From Salvia splendens (lineage: Eukaryota > Streptophyta > Magnoliopsida > Lamiales > Lamiaceae), in assembly GCF_004379255.2 (NCBI RefSeq), contig NC_056051.1, positions 10,207,968-10,271,967 on the forward strand: a DNA stretch of 64,000 nt, given 5' to 3'. Shown here piece by piece: positions 21,241 to 31,100 of this stretch (within the stretch, counting starts at the first letter, position 1; each line of letters starts with the position of its first letter). The notes beneath the pieces are model-generated. The model saw nothing but the letters and a program-made list of their open reading frames with translations, had not been told where the DNA came from and made no database searches. The position numbers and the translations under genes are program-made.

Positions 21241-24200
21241 ATGGGGCATCCGCCGGACCCCGACGAAAAGAGAGACACTCCGGCCCTAAATCCGGATCAT
21301 TTGCCTGACATTGTTCCCGGGGATGAGGAAGCTCGGGTCCTCTCCGATCAGCAAATGGTCTTCCGAGCTGGTGAGGCCGCTTCCCTTCAACGTCCGACCA
21401 AATCCATGGAACTAAAAAAGGCTAAAGCAAAGCTCAAAGCCCGGAAAAGTACGCCGGCGCCTCCTACCAAAGGCAATGGTCGTAAGAGATTTGTCCCGTC
21501 TCCGATGCCCGAGGACAAGCAACTAAGGAAGAAGATAGACTTCGGTGAGGAGGAAGGACCTTCGGCCGGTAGTTCCAAATGCAAAGGATCCCTGTTCCCG
21601 GCGACTCCGTCCCTCGACTTGGGGGTCTCTTTCAGGTTGGAGGACCCCGACTTGCCTCATAAGAAGGAAGAGGAAGTGGAGCATTGGAATGAATGTGAAG
21701 AAGAGTTCGATGGCCCCAACGGTAGAACCGTGCCGGAAGGAGGCGGCTCGCCGGAAACTGCTGCTCCCGCCGTCGAGCTTATGACCGTTTCCGGTGAAGT
21801 CCCCTCCCTCCACAATCCCCAGCCAAGACTTGCTAGGTCACGTGAAGCACAAGCTGCACCATGTGCTGTCCTTGCCCCAATGGAAAGTGGAAAAGCAAAC
21901 CTACCTAATCTGGAGGCTGGGACAAAAGTTGACTTTGAAAGCACTAATCCACCTTTCCTACCTAAGCCATCAGGTACAAAAGCAAACTTGCCTAAAATGA
22001 TAGCAAGTACAAAAGCCCCCCTTGAAAGTGCCCCCCCCCTTTCCCCTCTAACATGGCACGAGTTGCAGCGTTTGGATCCCCACCAAGGAACCCAAAACTA
22101 GATGAGATCCTTCATCTTGCAGCGTTGGACTCGGTGGAAACGCTCGATGCAGCGGCGGCGCAGCCTCTCCGTGCCGGAAACCTACCGACGGCCAGTCACA
22201 AACCACCGGAGTTCCCCCAAAACTCTTCGGGATGCATGCAAAGTGTCACACACACACCTTGGAATGGGAGTGGGGCATCTCTTGAGGACTTCCCCCCTCT
22301 CGAACGAGGACGAACTAGCAAGATCCGAGCTACGTTTGAGGCCAGCCCGGAACATTATTGTGTGGAGCTCGGCCAGCCGCGACCTAAGGCGAACCCTAAC
22401 GCCAACCGAGAAAAGCTTATTATCGAGACAACGAACAAGGCCACGCCTAGTGCCGAGATGGGCGTATTGACAAGAGAAACACCAACACCCAACGATACGC
22501 TAATGGATGATGCCGAGAAGATCCACACCGAGAATGAAGAGGCCGAGAAGGTCCACACCGAGAAAGGAAAAGCCGAACTGCCGAGAATGGAAAAGCCGAG
22601 AAGGGTACACAACGACAACGATGGTGCCGAGAAGATCCACACCGAGAATGGAAAAGCCGAACACAACAACCCGAAGAGAAAAGGAAATACACCTAAGCCC
22701 TCGGCGAATGCCGCAACACAAGGGCCAAATGAAGTTACTCAACATGGGGGGGTAGAAGCTACCCCGGGGACCTCGGCGTGGCCGAAATCGATGGCGGACT
22801 TGCTTAAGGGTACTCCGTTGGGCTCGGCGAGTAACACACTACATGGCGGGGGTGAAGACACTTCAAGCCACCCCGGCCGGCCGAAAACGATGGCGGACAT
22901 GCTTAAAGGCTCGACTGACCCTAACGGCCCTCAAGCCTTTGAGCCGGATAAGCTTCAGAACATTGGATTTGCTTCAGTGTCCGACGGCATCCCGTCCATC
23001 TACTTCTCCGGAGCGGAAACTCAAAAGCTTGCTGAGAGCATGGGACACGCCATTGTGGGTAAGTTCTCTCATTCTATCCCTACCGGACTGCAAATCCAAA
23101 AGACTCTCGATAATATTAAACTCCGGTGTGGATTCAGTTGGAAGTACATTAATGCTAAACATATTCTCATTCAATGCGAGGACTTGGCGGACTATGCCCG
23201 AATCCTTGGAGGCCCAAGGGGTACGCCCGTATGGCTCATTGACCGTCACCCGATGAGGGTCTTCAAATGGTCCGCGGACTTTGATGCATACTGCGAGTCC
23301 CCCATTGCGGCAATTTGGTGCAACCTAATTGGCCTCCCCATTCATCTTTTCGACCAATCCGCCTTATTCGCCATCGGCAAGCTTCTCGGCACTCCTATAC
23401 AGATTGATCGAGCCACGGCAAACAAGACTCGGCTTTCATTTGCCCGAATTTGCGTCGAGATAGACATCACAAAACCGCCTACCGAAGAGATAATCCTTGA
23501 CCTTGGTGGGCGAGAAACAGTGCAGCGGGTCCGATGGGACAAGATACCATCATATTGTCAAGAATGTAAACACGTCGGCCATGCAAGTGAGGTGTGCTAT
23601 GCGACGGGCAAGAAGGAACGGCCGCCAAAGAGAAACTACCACAACGGCCCGCCTAAACAGTCACAACCCGAGAGACAAACCGAGAAGGGGAAGCAAGATA
23701 CGGGGAAGAATGCCCCCAGCCCCAATGAATGGAAACGTTATGGGAAGAAGCAAGGCAAGGCCGGTGATCGACCAAACAATAACAAAACAAATGGGGAGGA
23801 TATCGGTGGTACTTCCTGGGAGGGACCGAACTCGAAAATGCCGGGCTCATGGCCGGACTCTAAAATGCCGGACTCTGCTTTGGGGAGCGGACCGAGCTCC
23901 GGAACTCAAAATGCCGGGCTCAAGGCCGGGACCGAGGTTGGGAAGTCCCCACCGAACCGGGGGAACCCATTGCATCCCACCTCCGAACCACCATCACCAC
24001 GTGGGAACATGGACGTGGAGTGGGGCTCCCCTAATGCGAGGCGCTCGGCCTCACCAGCTCGTCGAGGGAATCCGAGAGGAGGCGCGCGCCATGCCTTGAC
24101 AAGGGGGCGTGGGTTCTTCTCGGCAAAGAACCACATGAGTACTAACCAATATTACTCTCTCATGGCGAACGGAGAATTTGATGTTGAGAATTGTGGGGAT

Positions 24201-24359
24201 GCGGACGAAGACCCCATGGAGTTGCACATGGGGGTCGAGAGGTTAGGAGGCAACAGTTCGGCCGACGATGCCGAGGAGGTTGCCCCGAACAAAGAGCAAC
24301 ACCGCACTGACTACCAAGGAGGGTCTTCAGCCTCTTTGGGTACGCACCCTTCCTGTTAA
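21241..24359 (+). pseudogene. LINE C ORF1, one frame break at a C tract
   Basis: ATG at 21241 (MGHPPDPDEKRDTPALNPDH). The first frame runs to a stop at 22101. A run of nine C (22031-22039) marks the change to the second frame, which is open to 24359 and holds the Glu/Lys repeats (IHTENEEAEKVHTEKGKAE), the DUF4283-like domain ([20 protein letters not shown] to RICVEIDITKPPTEEII) and the knuckle CQECKHVGHASEVC, then NHMSTNQYYSLMANGEFDVE and a terminal SLGTHPSC. E shows the same net shift with 15 C. The stop lies 2 nt before the ORF2 ATG. Confidence 0.85.
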
Positions 24360-24361
24360 TG

Positions 24362-24866
24362 ATGTCGTACAATTTCATGTTTTGGAACGTGAGGGGGATT
24401 GCGAATGCGCCCACTCAAAACGTTCTAAAAGACTTATTGATTGTCATAATGTTTTATTTCTTGCAATAATGGAACCGCTCACACACCCGGACCCGGACCG
24501 ATTCTCTAAGGCCTTGGGGCTGCCCTTCATTGGTTCGAACACGAACGGGAAGATTTGGATGTTCGCGGAAGAGGGGTCCACTTTTGATATTGAGAACGAC
24601 TCGGAACAAATCCTTCACGGTTACCTCAAGTCCCACCGCCTTGCTAGGCCGGTGGCCATTTCAGCCGTGTACGCCAAATGTACAAGGGCTGAACGACATC
24701 AACTATGGGACAAGATGAGAGAGATTGCCGGGCCTCTCGAGGGAACACCTTGGATCATCGGTGGCGACTTCAACACCATCCTATCACACCAAGACAGAGT
24801 CGGAAGTGATACTAACCGGCAAGCCGAGATGGTTGATTTTGCGGAGGCAACGGAAGACTGTAGGCT
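24362..24866 (+). pseudogene. LINE C ORF2, first part (endonuclease N-terminus)
   Basis: ATG at 24362 (MMSYNFMFWNVRGIANAPTQ in context). A one-base loss in gttctaaaagac (about 24428) shifts the frame relative to A2. The endonuclease then reads on (LAIMEPLTHPDPDRFSKALG, TPWIIGGDFNTILSHQDRVG) to EDCRL, where A2 is inserted. The rest of this ORF starts at 32624. Confidence 0.88.
24850..24866 (+). repeat. Target-site duplication of LINE A2, left copy
   Basis: acggaagactgtaggct, repeated at 32607-32623 directly after the A2 tail. It lies inside the endonuclease coding sequence of LINE C. Confidence 0.94.
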
Positions 24867-24892
24867 ATCCCCAACTCTACGAAATTGTAAGT

Positions 24893-24921
24893 TAGAGAGA
24901 GACGCTCTCCCTTCTCTCTAG
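24893..24921 (+). promoter_or_regulatory. LINE 5'-terminal motif (A2)
   Basis: AGAGAGAGACGCTCTCCCTTCTCTCTAG: the ends can pair (AGAGAG with CTCTCT) around a pyrimidine-rich centre. The motif starts A1 (2793), F (45585) and B1 (42466) on the plus strand, and H (about 878) and G (about 39888) on the minus strand. A transcription-start or RNA-structure role is likely but inferred. Confidence 0.5.
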
Positions 24922-25127
24922 AATCCCCCACCACGTTTTGAGTTCCCACATCGCCGCCCACCCCATTCTCGCTCGGCTCACCACTGTCGACGGTCCCCCT
25001 CACGCCCCCGCTCCACCAGCCACCCACCACCCTCCCGACCTCGGATTCTCACCAACCAACCCACTCCTTTGGCTAAGGCACGAACAAAGCTCCGGAGCGG
25101 CTGGTGACTCGACTCACTCTCTCGATC

Positions 25128-28100
25128 ATGCCGGAGCTCCTGCCGGATCCCCCCCCGGAGTCCGAAGAACCGCGCACCATCTCGGACCAGCTAATGGTCC
25201 TCCGGCCGGCCGAGGACCCTCTCTCGGACCAGCCAATGACTTTCACGTCGGAGGAGTCTCCCTCCATAATTTTTCCCTGCAAGAAAGTGGCGAGGAAAAC
25301 TTTGAAAATGAAGGTGAAGGCACGAAAAAGTACACCAGCCCCTCCCACCAAAGGCACTGGTCGGAAAAGGTTCGTACCCTCACCGATGCCGGAGGACAAG
25401 CAACTTAGGAAGAAGATTGATTTCGGGGCCGAAGGGAGCTCGCCGGTCGGAAGTCCAAAATGCAAAGGCCCCATCTTCCCGACGTCGATGGAGCCCTCCC
25501 CTAATCCCAACGGTGAAGATGAAGCTAAGATTAATGAAGAACTTGCCGGCGCCAGAACTGTTGACAACGCTCCGGCCGATGACCTTGCGGCCGGCGCAAA
25601 CGCGGGGACCGGTGACGGAGGAGAGCACAACCCCCCACATGATGGCTGCTCGGAGAGAGATGGCTCTAGCATGGGTCAAAAGGCCTTGGTGGACGCGCTA
25701 GTCAACTTGCCCGAAATGGGCACAACAACAAAATCACTTTCCGAAAGTTCCTTGGCGCCTTGCCACTTCGGAACACCACGTGATGCTGGCCCCAATGCAT
25801 CCGTTGAGCCCCCAAAACAACAAAAATCTAGCTCCTTTTTGCAGCAACCCAACTTTCCCGAATTGGCTTGGAGACCAAAACCTCCTTCCGAAAGTGGGCT
25901 AACACCTTTCCGTCCCAAGAGCTCACGTGAGACGATTGTCGTGGAGGCCCCAACGCAACCAACAAAGGCCGAAATCATCCACTTAGCCGCCTTGGACTCG
26001 GCGGAGATGCTAGACACATTGGTTGCGCAACCTCTCATTACGGCCGGTCACAAACCACTGGAGTTCCCCCTAAACTCTTCGGGATGCATGCAAAGTGTCA
26101 CACACACACCTCGGGATGGGAATGGACCCTCTCTTGAGGACTTTCCCCCTCTCGAACGAGGACGAACTAGCAAGCTCCGAGCTACGTTTGAGGCTAGTTC
26201 GGAACATTACAGTGCGGAGCTCGGCCAGCCGCGACCGAAGTCGAACCCTAACGTCTACCGAGAAAAGCCTTTTATCGAGACGACGAACAAGGCCACGCCT
26301 AGTGCCGAGATGGTTGCAGTGACAAGAGACACACCAACACCCAACGATACGCCTATGGATGATGCCGAACAGATCCTCACCGAGAAGGAAAAAGTCGAGA
26401 AGATCCACACCGAGAAAGAAAAAGCCGAAAAGCCGAGAATGGAAAAGCCGAGAAGGGCACACAACGGAAACGTAGGTGCCGAGAAGATCCACACCGAGAA
26501 TGGAGAAGCCGAACTCAACAATCCGAAGAGAAATGGAAACACACCTAAGTCCGCGACGGATGCCGCAACACAAGGGCCGAATGTAGTTAATCAACTTGGG
26601 GGGGTAGAAGCTACACCGGGGCCCTCGTCGTGGCCGAAATCGATGGTGGACTTGCTTAGGGGTACCCCGTCGGGCTCGGCGAGTAACACTCTACAAGGCC
26701 GGGGTGAAGGCGCCGCAAGCCACCCCGGTCGACCGAAAACGATGGCGGACATGCTCAAAGGCTCGACTGACCCTACCGGCCCCCAAGCCTTTGAACCGGA
26801 TAAGCTCCAGAACATTGGATTTGCTTCAGTGTCCGACGGCATCCCGGCCATTTACTTCTCCGGAGCGGAAACTCAAAAGCTTGCTGAGAGCATGGGACAC
26901 GCCATTGTGGGTAAGTTCTCTCACTCTATCCCTACGGGACTGCAAATCCAAAAGACCCTCGATAATATTAAACTTCGGTGTGGATTTAGTTGGAAGTACA
27001 TTAATGCTAAACATATTCTCATTCAATGCGAGGACTTGGCGGACTATGCCCGAATCCTTGGAGGCCCAAGGGGTACGCCCGTTTGGCTCATTGACCGACA
27101 CCCGATGAGGGTCTTCAAATGGTCCCCGGACTTTGATGCTTACTGCGAGTCCCCCATTGCGGCAATTTGGTGCAACCTAATTGGCCTCCCCATTCATCTT
27201 TTCGACCAATCCGCCTTATTCGCCATCGGCAAGCTTCTCGGCAATCCAATACAAATTGATCGAGCCACGGCAAACAAGACTCGGCTTTCATTTGCCCGAA
27301 TTTGCGTCGAGATAGACATCACAAAACCACCTACCGAAGAGATAATCCTCGATCTTGGTGGGCGAGAAACGGTGCAGCGAGTCCGATGGGACAAGATACC
27401 ATCATATTGCCGAGAATGCAAACATGTCGGCCATGCAAGTGAGGTGTGCTATGCGACGGGCAAGAAGGAACGGCCGCCAAAGAGAAACTACCACAACGGC
27501 CCGCCAAAACAGCCACAACCCGAGAGACAGACCGAGAAGGGGAAGCAAGATATGGGGAAGAATGCCTCCAGCTCCAACGAATGGAAACATCAGGGGAAGA
27601 AGCAAGGCAAGGCCGGTGATCGACCAAACAATAACAAAACAAATGGGGAGGACTCCGGTGATACTTCCTGGGAGGGACCGAACTCCAAGGGTGACTCTAC
27701 TTTGGGGAGCGGACCGAGCTCCGGAACTCAGAATGCCGGGCTCATTGCCGGGATCGAGATTGGGAAGTCCCCACCGAACCGGGGGAATCCATTGCATCCC
27801 ACCACCGAACCACCAACACCACGTGGGAACATGGACGTGGAGTGGGGCTCCCCCAATGCGAGGAGCTTGGTCTCACCAGTTCGGCGAGGGAATCCGAGAG
27901 GAGGCGCGCGCCATGCCTTGACAAGGGGGCGTGGGTTCTTCTCGGCAAAGAACCACATGAGCACTAACCAATATTATACTCTCATGGAGAACGGAGAATT
28001 TGATGTTGAGAATTGTGGGGATGCGGACGAAGACCTTATGGAATTGCACGTGGGGGCCGAGAAGTTAGGAGGCAACAGTTCGGCCGAGGACGCCGAGGAG

Positions 28101-28181
28101 GTCGCTCCGAACAAAGAGCAACACCGTACTGACTATCAAGGAGGGCCTTCAACCTCTTTGGGTACGCACCCTTCTTGTTAA
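25128..28181 (+). CDS. LINE ORF1 nucleic-acid-binding protein (A2), intact
   Basis: 1017 residues from the ATG at 25128 ([20 protein letters not shown]); an upstream in-frame GTG at 25104 is disregarded. Residues about 60-110 are basic with the RKRFVPSPMPEDKQLRKKID motif. Residues about 408-470 are Glu/Lys repeats (EKEKVEKIHTEKEKAEKPRM). The DUF4283-like domain is at about 585-745 (VGKFSHSIPTGLQIQ, FSWKYINAKHILIQC, DRHPMRVFKWSPDFD, IAAIWCNLIGLPIHL). The CCHC knuckle is at about 761-774. The C-terminus carries NHMSTNQYYTLMENGEFDVE. By family knowledge it coats LINE RNA and forms an RNP with ORF2 protein. Its TAA is followed by TA and then the ORF2 ATG in another frame, suggesting reinitiation. 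Confidence 0.93.
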   Translation: MPELLPDPPPESEEPRTISDQLMVLRPAEDPLSDQPMTFTSEESPSIIFPCKKVARKTLKMKVKARKSTPAPPTKGTGRKRFVPSPMPEDKQLRKKIDFGAEGSSPVGSPKCKGPIFPTSMEPSPNPNGEDEAKINEELAGARTVDNAPADDLAAGANAGTGDGGEHNPPHDGCSERDGSSMGQKALVDALVNLPEMGTTTKSLSESSLAPCHFGTPRDAGPNASVEPPKQQKSSSFLQQPNFPELAWRPKPPSESGLTPFRPKSSRETIVVEAPTQPTKAEIIHLAALDSAEMLDTLVAQPLITAGHKPLEFPLNSSGCMQSVTHTPRDGNGPSLEDFPPLERGRTSKLRATFEASSEHYSAELGQPRPKSNPNVYREKPFIETTNKATPSAEMVAVTRDTPTPNDTPMDDAEQILTEKEKVEKIHTEKEKAEKPRMEKPRRAHNGNVGAEKIHTENGEAELNNPKRNGNTPKSATDAATQGPNVVNQLGGVEATPGPSSWPKSMVDLLRGTPSGSASNTLQGRGEGAASHPGRPKTMADMLKGSTDPTGPQAFEPDKLQNIGFASVSDGIPAIYFSGAETQKLAESMGHAIVGKFSHSIPTGLQIQKTLDNIKLRCGFSWKYINAKHILIQCEDLADYARILGGPRGTPVWLIDRHPMRVFKWSPDFDAYCESPIAAIWCNLIGLPIHLFDQSALFAIGKLLGNPIQIDRATANKTRLSFARICVEIDITKPPTEEIILDLGGRETVQRVRWDKIPSYCRECKHVGHASEVCYATGKKERPPKRNYHNGPPKQPQPERQTEKGKQDMGKNASSSNEWKHQGKKQGKAGDRPNNNKTNGEDSGDTSWEGPNSKGDSTLGSGPSSGTQNAGLIAGIEIGKSPPNRGNPLHPTTEPPTPRGNMDVEWGSPNARSLVSPVRRGNPRGGARHALTRGRGFFSAKNHMSTNQYYTLMENGEFDVENCGDADEDLMELHVGAEKLGGNSSAEDAEEVAPNKEQHRTDYQGGPSTSLGTHPSC

Positions 28182-28183
28182 TA

Positions 28184-31100
28184 ATGTCGTACAATCTCAT
28201 GTTTTGGAACGTGAGGGGGATCGCGAATGCGCCCACTCAAAACGTTCTGAAAAGACTAATTGGTTGTCATAATGTTTTATTTCTTGCAATAATGGAACCG
28301 CTCACACAACCGGACCCGGACCGTTTCTCTAAGGCCTTGGGGCTGTCCTTCATTGGTTCGAACACGAACGAGAAGATTTGGATGTTTGCGGAAGAGGGGT
28401 CCACTTTTGATATTGAGGTTGACTCGGAACAAATTCTCCACGGGTACCTCAAATCCCACCGCCTTGCTAGGCCGGTGGCCATCTCAGCCGTGTACGCCAA
28501 ATGTACAAGGGCTGAAAGACATCACTTATGGGACAAGATGAGAGAGATTGCCGGGCCTCTTGAGGGAACACCTTGGATCATCGGTGGCGATTTCAACACC
28601 ATGCTATCTCACCAAGACAGAGTCGGAAGTGATACCAACCGGCAAGCCGAGATGGTAGATTTTGCGGAGGCAACGGAAGATTGTAGGCTGCTTGACCCTG
28701 GTTTTGATGGAGCGGCATTCACTTGGGCCAAGAATGGCCTTTTTGAAAGGTTGGATAGAGTGCTTGTCAGTGAGGATTGGACTAAGACCTTCGAGGCTAC
28801 TCGGGTTACGAACCTCCCCCGGATTGCCTCGGACCATGGACCAATTCTTGTCAGGTGCACGAAGATGAACACATCCGCTGGAGCCAAGGCTTTCAGGTTC
28901 CAGAACATGTGGATCCGACATGAAGGATTCATGGCCGTAGTGCAAAAAGCATGGGAGGAGCCCACGGGGGCGGGTGGAATCCTAAACATTCAAATCAAGC
29001 AGGCCAGAGTTAAAAAGGCCCTTAAGGAGTGGAACAAAGAGGTTTTTGGAAACATCCATGCTAATCTAAAAGAAAAGGAGGAAGAAATTGCTCTGGCCCA
29101 ATCTTGTTTCGAAGCAAGGCCGACTCCGGATCACAGGACAGCGATCAACAAACACATTGCCGAGTACATCCTTTTGCTGAGAATGGAAGAAGATTTTTGG
29201 CGACAGAAGGCAGCTTTGAGGTGGCTTGCCGAGGGAGACAAAAATACCCGGTTCTACCAAAGCTGGGTGAAACAAAAGAGGGTTCGTCTCCGCATCCATT
29301 CAATACGTGTCAATGGGCAGGAGCTCACCGAGGAAGCCGAGATTAAAAAGTCCGCAGTGGAGTTCTTCCAACAACTCCTTGCCCCCAACAATCCGACACT
29401 TGAAGATCCAGACCTCGACCTAATCCAGCAGGTCCACTCAGCCGAGCAGTTCGCTGACATCGCTGATGCTCCAAGTGCGGACGAGGTCAGGAGTGCCACC
29501 TTTTGCATTTCCGGAGATAGTGCACCCGGACCCGACGGCTTCTCGGCCACCTTCTATCAAGCCTGCTGGCCCATTGTGGGGCCGGAGGTAGTGGAAGCAA
29601 TCAGACAGTTCTTCAGAGGGGCCTTCCTGCCGAGGAGCATCACGGCCACAAGCATAGTCCTTATCCCAAAGAAGGCATCGCCGGAGTCATGGACCGACTA
29701 CCGACCCATCAGTCTCTGCAATGTTTTAAACAAGATCATTACCAAGGTACTCACCTCTCGACTCTCTCCTTTCCTCCCACAGGTCATCTCCCCAAACCAA
29801 AGTGGATTTGTCAAAGGTCGGCTCCTTAACGACAACGCACTTCTGGCTCAAGAGATGTTCCATGAGCTTGCTAGATGCTCCCCAGCGCCTAATGTGGCAG
29901 TAAAGATTGACATGGCTAAAGCCTATGATAGGGTCCAATGGCCATTCCTCTTCAAAGTTTTACGCCGTATGGGTTTCCCGGATTCATGGATTTCACTTAT
30001 GGAGAGGTGTATTGGGTGTTGCTGGTTCTCGGTCCTTGTTAACGGGGCACCCTCGGGCTTCTTTAGATCAACTCGAGGACTTCGGCAAGGAGACCCGATC
30101 TCCCCCGCTCTGTTCGTAATCGCTGCGGACTACCTGTCCCGAGCATTAGATAAGCTCATCCTCGGCCAAAAGGACATGACGTTCAAAGCCTCCCGGAGAT
30201 GCATGGAGATCAGCCATCTAGCCTATGCGGACGACATTATCATCTTCACTCAAGCGGCGGCAAATCCTATGCGCCGGCTAAGAGCCTGTCTCGAAAAATA
30301 TGAAAGAGTCTCCGGCCAACAAGTCAGCCTCGCCAAGAGTAATTTCTATATTGCCGAGGCCCATGAACATTGGGCAAACTCGATCCAGGCGGAAGGAGGC
30401 TTCTCTAGAGGGGCCTTTCCTTTTCTCTATCTCGGAGTCCCTATCTATCGTGGTGCCAAACGCACGGACATGTTCCTCTTTCTACGGGAAAAGATTGCAA
30501 GAAGGATCTCAGGATGGGCACACCGTCACCTATCCTTTGGAGGAAGGCTTACGTTGATTAAGAGCACTCTTGAAGCGATCCCCTTGCACATCTTTCAAGC
30601 CGTCGAGCCCACGGCCGGTACCCTCAAGCAACTTGATCAACAAATGGCCCGATTCTTTTGGGGGTCTACGAATGAAAAGAAGCGGACCCATTGGATTGGA
30701 TGGGAACAAATGTGCCGGCCCACTGATGAAGGAGGCCTTGGGATCCGAAAAACTATGGAGGTCCTCCACGCCTTCAATATCAAACTTTGGTGGCGCTTTC
30801 GGGAGCAAAACTCCCTTTGGGCAAGATACATGATGGCAAAATATTGCTCCAACTCCACACCGCTCACCTTGAGATTGCCGAGCAGGAGTAGCCCTACGTG
30901 GAGAAGGCTCTCAAGAGCATGGCCCCTCGCGCAACCGCACATGAGATGGCTAGTGGGACAAGGGGACATCTACTTCTGGGATGACATTTGGCTTGGCAAT
31001 AGCCCTCTGAGGGAACTTAGTCTTGATGATAGGGGAAGACCAACCACCCGGGTCTCGGAGTTCATTACAAATGGTGGTTGGGATGTGCCCAAGCTTCAAC

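Noticed and set aside
22500..22680. Regular repeats resembling a CRISPR-like array
   Set aside because: The units lie in an open ORF1 frame, are degenerate and have no spacers; they encode Glu/Lys-rich protein repeats.
18285..23775. E and C as a simple tandem segmental duplication
   Set aside because: Not excluded, but the boundary filler, independent indels and E's end inside ORF1 within one target site fit a template jump better, so it is reported as a finding with this alternative named.
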